Origin: Chitinophagales bacterium
Lineage (GTDB): Bacteria; Bacteroidota; Bacteroidia; Chitinophagales; UBA10324
Direction of reading: 5' to 3'
NCBI GenBank assembly: GCA_013695775.1
Contig: JACCZV010000177.1
Span: forward strand, 1 to 8,010
Length of the DNA: 8,010 nt
Shown: one piece after another, positions 1 through 5,043 of the stretch
How positions within the stretch are numbered: position 1 is the first letter of the stretch
How the letters are laid out: every line of letters starts with the position of its first letter
Made by a program: the position numbers and the translations under genes
The notes under the pieces: model-generated
What the model saw: only the letters and a program-made list of their open reading frames with translations
What the model was told of the DNA's origin: nothing
Database searches by the model: none

Positions 1-742
1 AATGCCTTCACCGGTCGGCGCTATTGCAACCTCTGACACAAGTGTCTGTATAAAATTCTGCATTAACTTCAGCGATTCATCTGCAAATAATCCAACTTCA
101 TGGCAATGGATTTTTGATGGTGCAACACCTTCTAATTCTACAGATCAGAATCCTATAGGCATATGCTATGATACTCCCGGCAGCTATGATGTTACCCTGA
201 TTACTACAAATGCAAATGGCAGCGACACTCTTACTCTTGCAGATTATATAACGGTATACGATACTCCACCTTTTCCCACGATTTCTCAGAACGGAAATAC
301 TCTTACGGCAAGCCCGGCAGATTCTTATCAGTGGCAGTTGAATTCATTAGATATACCTGGGGCTACCAATCAAACGTATGATGTTACACAAAACGGACTT
401 CACACAGTGATCATCACCGATTCCAATGGTTGCACAAACTCTGCAACAATTGATGTGGTGTTTACAAGCATAGAAAGTTTATCTCTTGCTTCAAATCTTT
501 TGATTTATCCTAATCCTTCGCAGGGCAATTTTGTAATTGATTGTTCTGAAATAAATCCAGGTGAGATGCAAATAGATATCTTTAATGCTATAGGACAATC
601 AATGTTTTCTTCTGATAAAATTATTACACCTGTTCAGTTCAGAAAATATATAGATTTAAGTAAACACCCCTCCGGAGTTTATTTTCTTCATATTAAAACA
701 GGGATTTCCTTGATTCAGCAAAAACTCATTATTGGAAGATGA
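1..742 (+). CDS. PKD and Ig-like domain protein with T9SS type A sorting tail (5'-truncated)
   Basis: This is the C-terminal part of a secreted or surface protein. The reading frame enters from the left edge, so the ATG at base 2 is probably internal: no signal peptide follows it, and the text starts directly before a PKD domain. Counting from that Met, residues about 11-88 form a PKD domain (core SWQWIFDGATP, then GICYDTPGSYDV and NGSDTL). Residues about 95-153 form an Ig-like domain (DSYQWQLN, HTVIITDSNGCTN). Residues about 167-246 form a T9SS type A sorting domain (LIYPNPSQGNF, IFNAIGQ, PSGVYFLHIKT), ending in Gly-Arg. T9SS tails direct Sec-exported proteins across the outer membrane in Bacteroidota. 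The next gene starts at or just after this stop and carries a near copy of residues 10-180, so the two are tandem paralogues, probably co-transcribed. The function beyond adhesion or matrix-like binding cannot be inferred, and the N-terminal domain is outside the window. Confidence 0.85.
   Translation, partial: MPSPVGAIATSDTSVCIKFCINFSDSSANNPTSWQWIFDGATPSNSTDQNPIGICYDTPGSYDVTLITTNANGSDTLTLADYITVYDTPPFPTISQNGNTLTASPADSYQWQLNSLDIPGATNQTYDVTQNGLHTVIITDSNGCTNSATIDVVFTSIESLSLASNLLIYPNPSQGNFVIDCSEINPGEMQIDIFNAIGQSMFSSDKIITPVQFRKYIDLSKHPSGVYFLHIKTGISLIQQKLIIGR
30..540 (+). repeat. Copy 1 of a ~510-bp duplicated PKD-Ig coding segment
   Basis: This segment aligns without an indel to 1676-2186 at a constant offset of 1646 bases. 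By hand count there are about 75 mismatches in 510 positions, roughly 85% DNA identity, with a 33-base identical run covering the WQWIFDGATP codons (98-130). The encoded proteins differ at about 23 of 170 residues. Similarity drops sharply upstream of base 30 and after the first codons of the sorting domain (base 540). Confidence 0.9.
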
Positions 743-771
743 GTTATTTTTTAAATTTAAAATTTTTACTA

Positions 772-2394
772 ATGAAAAAATTATTCTCATTATTCCTGCC
801 AATATTATTTCCTATTTCTCTTTTTAGTCAGATGCTATTTTACAATGATACTTTTAATGGTGGTATAACCAGCGGAGGATACTCACCTGATTATTCAAGT
901 GGTGGCACCGGAACTTTTGATATTTATGTAGAACCCGGCAGTACTATTTATAAGGCTTTTCTGTTTGCAGGAAGACACGGAACGGCAGGTTCCCTGACAG
1001 TGACAATGAATGGCAATTCCCTTACATTTAATAATGCAAATGGAGTAAGCCCGATATTTCAATCAATCAATTATGGCGGTAATTCTCAGGTTCATGCCAT
1101 TGACGTTACTTCTATACTCGATCCCACAGATACGACTTATATTCTCGATGTACCATACCAATCCGGTCCAAGCGATAGATATAATGATTTTTATCTGTTC
1201 GTTGCCTATCAAAATTCCAATTTGTCACCCGTTTCGGTCTCTATATTTCTCAATGACTTTGATTTGCAGGGTTCTGTCACATGGTCTTTGTCGCCGCTGC
1301 AGCCCCTGAATAGTTCATCTGATGTAGGAATTTCAATCTTTGCAGGCTATATCTGTGATTTTATTAGTGATGGCGAAATAGTAACTGTTAATGGCAATAA
1401 TATTGGAATCATTGGCAGCCCGGATTATAATTCAGGACCTTGCGGTGGACCTATTGGAAACTGTTATTATCAGAATGGGGCCCTTATAGGATTGCATGAT
1501 AATGAAGATTTAGCTGTGAACGAAGCAGATGCACTGAGTAACATAAAAGATTTAGTGTCCACAGGCGATACATCTGTAACAATCAAATTTGATCATCAGA
1601 CTGTCGCTAATGACAATGCAATATGGGCAGTGGTGGTGGCATCTTCTGGAAATATGTCACTCCCTTCACTTTTTTCCTCTGATACAAGCATATGCGAAAA
1701 ATTCTGTATTGACTTTTATGATTCATCAGCAAATAATCCAACCTCATGGCAATGGATTTTTGATGGTGCAACACCTCCCGGTTCCACAGATCAGAACCCC
1801 ACGGGCATATGCTACGACACTCCAGGAAGCTATGATGTAACCTTGATCACTACAAATGCAAATGGCAGCGACACTCTTATTCTTGCAGATTATATTACGG
1901 TATACGATACTCCACCTTTTCCCACTATTTCTCAGAATGGGAATACCCTTACAGCAAGCCCGGCAGATTCTTATCAATGGCAGTTCAATTCAATCGATGT
2001 TACTGGTGCTACCAATCAAAACTATGAGGCCACTCAAAGTGGGCTCTATACGGTGATCATCACTGATTCCAATGGCTGTACAAACTCTGCGACAATTGAT
2101 GTTGTGTTTACAGGAATGGAAAATTTATCTCTTGCTTCAAATCTATTTATTTATCCCAATCCTTCTAATGGAAATTTTGTAATTGAGCTGCTTAGTGAAT
2201 TAAAGGGCGAAGAGATCAGTGTTGAAATTTTTAATGCAATCGGGCAGTTGGTATTTTCTTATCAGGAAAGGTTTGACAACTCGCCTTACAAAAAAGAGAT
2301 CGATTTAAGCCCTCAGGCCACAGGAGTGTATCTAATTCGGTTAAAAACAGAAACAGATTTCATAAATCAGAAAATGATCTTCACTGAAAGATGA
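772..2394 (+). CDS. Secreted PKD/Ig-like protein with unknown N-terminal beta-rich domain and T9SS sorting tail
   Basis: This is a complete 540-residue T9SS cargo protein. I chose the ATG at 772 because it opens a textbook signal peptide (Met-Lys-Lys, a hydrophobic stretch, likely cleavage near LFSQ, residues 17-20). An in-frame ATG at 739 overlaps the previous stop as ATGA and would add 11 residues; it is possible but gives a poorer signal peptide. Residues about 21-295 form a region rich in Gly, Ser, Asn and beta-prone stretches (STIYKAFLFAGRHG, VHAIDVTSILD, NDFYLFVAYQN, NAIWAVVVASSG) that I cannot assign firmly. It resembles in style the DUF3344-like domains of secreted proteins. Residues about 303-380 are a PKD domain, 387-445 an Ig-like domain and 459-540 a T9SS type A sorting domain (FIYPNPSNGNF, IFNAIGQ, ATGVYLIRLKT). 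The PKD-Ig part is nearly duplicated from the preceding gene. The role is probably cell-surface or extracellular binding; no catalytic motif is seen. Confidence 0.88.
   Translation: MKKLFSLFLPILFPISLFSQMLFYNDTFNGGITSGGYSPDYSSGGTGTFDIYVEPGSTIYKAFLFAGRHGTAGSLTVTMNGNSLTFNNANGVSPIFQSINYGGNSQVHAIDVTSILDPTDTTYILDVPYQSGPSDRYNDFYLFVAYQNSNLSPVSVSIFLNDFDLQGSVTWSLSPLQPLNSSSDVGISIFAGYICDFISDGEIVTVNGNNIGIIGSPDYNSGPCGGPIGNCYYQNGALIGLHDNEDLAVNEADALSNIKDLVSTGDTSVTIKFDHQTVANDNAIWAVVVASSGNMSLPSLFSSDTSICEKFCIDFYDSSANNPTSWQWIFDGATPPGSTDQNPTGICYDTPGSYDVTLITTNANGSDTLILADYITVYDTPPFPTISQNGNTLTASPADSYQWQFNSIDVTGATNQNYEATQSGLYTVIITDSNGCTNSATIDVVFTGMENLSLASNLFIYPNPSNGNFVIELLSELKGEEISVEIFNAIGQLVFSYQERFDNSPYKKEIDLSPQATGVYLIRLKTETDFINQKMIFTER
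1676..2186 (+). repeat. Copy 2 of the ~510-bp duplicated PKD-Ig coding segment
   Basis: This is the partner of 30-540, in direct orientation, inside the second T9SS gene. It covers the PKD domain, the Ig-like domain and the linker into the YPNP motif of the sorting domain. Direct repeats of this length and identity are substrates for recombination or gene conversion between the two neighbouring genes; that consequence is inference. Confidence 0.9.
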
Positions 2395-2446
2395 AGCTCT
2401 ACCAACAACATTTTCGGCGGTTGCCAACTACTTTATCTAATAATCC

Positions 2447-2479
2447 ATTGGTGAAGCAAAGATTAATATGTTAATTTTA
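2447..2479 (+). promoter_or_regulatory. Candidate Bacteroidota-type promoter for the cytochrome/copper monooxygenase gene
   Basis: The Bacteroidota primary sigma factor prefers TTTG near -33 and TAnnTTTG near -7, about 19-21 bases apart. Here ATTG (2447-2450) is followed after 21 bases by TAATTTTA (2472-2479), which matches all but the last base of the -7 element. The predicted transcript would start near 2485, leaving a leader of about 135 bases. The site lies in the 225-base gap between the T9SS gene and the copper enzyme gene. In an A/T-rich gap such a match can arise by chance. Confidence 0.25.
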
Positions 2480-2484
2480 AAAAA

Positions 2485-2504
2485 ATGCATTTCGTGGGAT
2501 GCAT
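2485..2504. repeat. Small inverted repeat ATGCAT-N8-ATGCAT in the intergenic gap
   Basis: Two copies of the self-complementary hexamer ATGCAT (2485-2490 and 2499-2504) are separated by 8 bases and could form a 6-bp hairpin. TTTTA (2475-2479) and TAAAA (2506-2510) could extend it across an asymmetric internal loop. No T-tract follows, so it is not a convincing terminator for the upstream genes. It could be an operator, a leader hairpin or chance. The rest of the gap (2395-2619) shows no ORF or RNA gene that I can support. Confidence 0.3.
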
Positions 2505-2619
2505 CTAAAAGAAATCCTTGAACAATTGTAACCTTTCTCATTAATAGCGTTCTATAATAAAAGAACATTGGTACAATCTTATTCCCCCTTGATTTCTTAT
2601 AGGATTAAAAACTAAATTC

Positions 2620-4182
2620 ATGCTTAAATATTTTTCCCTACTACTCTGTTCGCTTGCAACCTCTTGGCAAACTTCTGCTCAATCCCCTACATGGTCCGAT
2701 GATGTTGCGTCGATCATCTACAACAACTGCAGCAATTGTCACCATGAAGGTGGCATCGGTCCCTTTGCCCTGATGAGTTATGAGGATGCTTTTAACAATG
2801 CCCTCAGCATAAAGGCACAGGTGGAATCTGGGTTGATGCCACCATGGAAACCTGATCCGGACTATATGCATTTTAAAGATGAACGGATCCTCTCTGAAAC
2901 CGACATCAGCACCATCAGCAACTGGGTTGCAGCAGGCGCACCCTCTGGAGATTTATCGATGGCACCTCTGCCCCCTACGTTTACTGTAGGGTCAGCCTTA
3001 CCAACGATTGATCTTGCATTGCAAACTCCATCTTACACTGTTCCTGTTGATGAAGATGATTACCGCACTTTTGTGATCCATTCAAACTTTTCACAAGACG
3101 TGTTTTTAAATCAGATCGAATACATGCCTGGCAATGGCTCTATTGTTCATCATATCGTAATCTTCTACGACCCGACCAACTACTCGTGGAACCTCGATCA
3201 AGCTGATACTGTACCCGGTTATGAGAGCTATGGAGTGGGGCCAATAAACAATTCCGCGGACATCATTGGTGCCTGGGCTCCAGGCAGTGCAGTGTTTACC
3301 TTACCTGAAAATATGGGCATCCGCATTCCGGCAGGCGCAGATTTTGGAGTGGAAGTACACTATGCTCCAGGGAGTAATGGGCTTACTGATGTTTCCACAG
3401 TAAATCTGAAATATACTGATGCCTCTCAGCAGAATATAAGAGAGGTTTTTGTGGATGGCATCCTTAATCATTTTGACAATCTGACGGATGGGCCACTGTT
3501 TATTCCCGCGAATACCATTCAAACCTTTCACGAAAAATTTGATTGGGAATTTGGGGATATGTCATTGATTTCCATCTTTCCTCATATGCATCTGGTCGGC
3601 GAATCTTTTAAGGTATGGTCGCTGGATGAAAACAGTGATACCACGCACCTAATAAGTATTCCCAACTGGGATTTTCACTGGCAGGGATTTTATGATTATC
3701 AAAAACCTGTACACATCACTGATCCCTCTGAGCTTTGGGCTGAAGCAACCTATGATAATACTACTAGCAACCCGGACAATCCAAGTAATCCACCAGAGGA
3801 CGTATATGCCGGGGAACATACAACGGATGAGATGATGATCGTCTTTTTCACATGGCTGCCTTATGAGCCGGGAGATGAAAACCTCATTTTAGACAGCTCA
3901 CTTGTTACAGCCGTTTCAGATATAAAAAGGGGAGGTGACATTGTAAAAATTTATCCGAATCCTGTAAAGGATGAACTCTTTATTTATACTGATTTTTCAC
4001 AACCTGGTGCGGTAATTTTTGAATTGTTTAATGCCACCGGAGTTCTTGTTAAACATTGGCAAGAGATGGGAAGCAAGGAGAAAATCACTACCACATCATT
4101 ACAAAATATCCCATCGGGAATATACCTATTAAAGGCATCTTCGGCGGAAGGTGCTCACTTTGCGAAAGTGATGAAACAATAA
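2620..4182 (+). CDS. Secreted c-type cytochrome / copper type II monooxygenase fusion with T9SS sorting tail
   Basis: This 520-residue exported protein has four parts. A signal peptide spans residues 1 to about 20 (cleavage near TSAQ). A short cytochrome c-like domain spans about 22-112, with haem motif C37-S-N-C40-H41 and a possible axial Met73 in GLMPPW. A two-domain copper type II monooxygenase of the PHM/DBH fold spans about 130-430. A T9SS type A tail spans about 442-520 (IYPNPVKDELF, FELFNATG, IPSGIYLLK). The copper ligands expected for the family are all present: H177-H178 and H247 for the first copper, H322-x-H324 and M405 or M406 for the second, with spacing close to that of PHM and DBH. 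Eukaryotic relatives hydroxylate their substrates using ascorbate; here the fused haem domain may supply electrons, which is inference. The only cysteines after the signal peptide are those of CxxCH. The ATG follows an A-rich leader without a Shine-Dalgarno sequence, as usual in this phylum. The substrate is unknown. The gene appears monocistronic. Confidence 0.88.
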   Translation: MLKYFSLLLCSLATSWQTSAQSPTWSDDVASIIYNNCSNCHHEGGIGPFALMSYEDAFNNALSIKAQVESGLMPPWKPDPDYMHFKDERILSETDISTISNWVAAGAPSGDLSMAPLPPTFTVGSALPTIDLALQTPSYTVPVDEDDYRTFVIHSNFSQDVFLNQIEYMPGNGSIVHHIVIFYDPTNYSWNLDQADTVPGYESYGVGPINNSADIIGAWAPGSAVFTLPENMGIRIPAGADFGVEVHYAPGSNGLTDVSTVNLKYTDASQQNIREVFVDGILNHFDNLTDGPLFIPANTIQTFHEKFDWEFGDMSLISIFPHMHLVGESFKVWSLDENSDTTHLISIPNWDFHWQGFYDYQKPVHITDPSELWAEATYDNTTSNPDNPSNPPEDVYAGEHTTDEMMIVFFTWLPYEPGDENLILDSSLVTAVSDIKRGGDIVKIYPNPVKDELFIYTDFSQPGAVIFELFNATGVLVKHWQEMGSKEKITTTSLQNIPSGIYLLKASSAEGAHFAKVMKQ

Positions 4183-4262
4183 TTCCAGACTAGCCTACTT
4201 AAAAATTTACAGAACCTTGCTCTGAATTTAAGGTCGGCTTCTTATAGAAATAACGCATCATC

Positions 4263-5039
4263 TCAATCCATTCTTTGTTTCATCGCCTCATATAAAATCA
4301 TTCCTGTTGCCACTGATACATTGAGTGATTCAAACTGACCTGTCATAGGGATTTTTACGATGTCATCTGCCAGCTTCAGCAGTTCCGCTGAGATGCCCTC
4401 GCCCTCTGACCCCATAATAATAGCAGTTGGAATTTTTAAATCCGCTTCATAAATATATTTGGAGCCACTCATCTCACATGCGAGTAGCTGGATGCCATTT
4501 AATTTGAGCTGCTTAGCGAGTTGTGCTAAATTTTTTTCACGGCATATAGCCATCTTATTTAATGCGCCTGCAGATGCTTTTACCGCATCTGAATTGATCG
4601 AGGCCGTCTCCGTTTGCGGAATAATGATGGCATGTACTCCTGTGCATAAAGCGGTGCGGGCAATGGCACCAAAGTTACGCACATCGGTGATTCGGTCGGC
4701 AATCAACAATAATGGCAACCTTCCCTGCGCATATACCTGCGCAAGCACATCGTCAGTTTTATAAAATCTTACAGGAGAAACGACTGCTGCTATGCCCTGA
4801 TGATTTCGGTGGAGCCGGTTCAATTTTTCTATCGGAACAAACAGCACCGGTATCTCCTGCTGCTGCGCCATCCGTAGAAGCTTACTTATTGAGTCTTTAT
4901 GAATTCCCTTTTGAATGAATATTCGTTCAAAGGTAGTGGCGGCAAGTAGAGCTTCTTCCACTGGGTGAATGCCATAGATGAACTGGCCCTTTGATGGATA
5001 CCTTTCGGAATTTCTTCCATTATCAAAATGTTCTATCAA
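4263..5039 (-). CDS. rlmB: 23S rRNA (guanosine-2'-O)-methyltransferase, RlmB/TrmH (SpoU) family
   Basis: This 258-residue enzyme of the SPOUT class transfers a methyl group from S-adenosylmethionine to a ribose 2'-OH of rRNA; in E. coli RlmB the target is G2251 of 23S rRNA. An N-terminal substrate-binding domain spans residues about 20-90 (YGIHPVEEAL, NHQGIAAVVSP). A trefoil-knot catalytic domain spans about 108-258 with the three family motifs: DRITDVRNFGAIART (115-129, with N122 and R128), IMGSEGEGIS (208-217) and IPMTGQFESLNVSVATG (230-246). The length is close to E. coli RlmB (243 residues). The start is unusual: between the in-frame stop at 5070-5072 and the conserved YGIHPVEEA there is no ATG or GTG, so TTG at 5039-5037, 4 bases after the upstream stop, is the best start. 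Translational coupling to the DUF2723 gene is likely. Assignment to RlmB rather than another TrmH-family 2'-O-methyltransferase rests on the N-terminal domain and is good but not certain. Confidence 0.9.
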   Translation of the reverse strand: MIEHFDNGRNSERYPSKGQFIYGIHPVEEALLAATTFERIFIQKGIHKDSISKLLRMAQQQEIPVLFVPIEKLNRLHRNHQGIAAVVSPVRFYKTDDVLAQVYAQGRLPLLLIADRITDVRNFGAIARTALCTGVHAIIIPQTETASINSDAVKASAGALNKMAICREKNLAQLAKQLKLNGIQLLACEMSGSKYIYEADLKIPTAIIMGSEGEGISAELLKLADDIVKIPMTGQFESLNVSVATGMILYEAMKQRMD

Positions 5040-5043
5040 ACAA

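Noticed and set aside
2..4. ATG at base 2 as the true start of the first gene
   Set aside because: No signal peptide follows although the protein ends in a T9SS tail, and the next gene shows that such proteins have a long N-terminal part before the PKD domain.
2523..2551. E. coli-like -35/-10 pair (TTGAAC, 17 bases, TTAATA)
   Set aside because: The -10 match is poor, and Bacteroidota use a different promoter consensus.
2549..2566. Inverted repeat GTTCT-N8-AGAAC upstream of the copper enzyme gene
   Set aside because: Only 5 bp per arm in an A/T-rich gap; such repeats are expected by chance, and nothing else supports an operator.
2647..2652. Cys10 in the signal region of the copper enzyme as a lipoprotein lipobox
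   Set aside because: It lies only ten residues in, within the hydrophobic core, without a proper lipobox, and a better signal peptidase I site follows near residue 20.
4203..4229. Possible hairpin between the convergent genes (AAATT..CAGA paired with TCTGAATTT)
   Set aside because: The stem is A/T-rich with a 2-base bulge, and no T-tract follows on either strand, so it does not qualify as an intrinsic terminator.
4459..4918. Open frames antisense to rlmB
   Set aside because: They lie opposite a well-supported conserved gene, encode no recognisable domain and look like shadows of its codon pattern.
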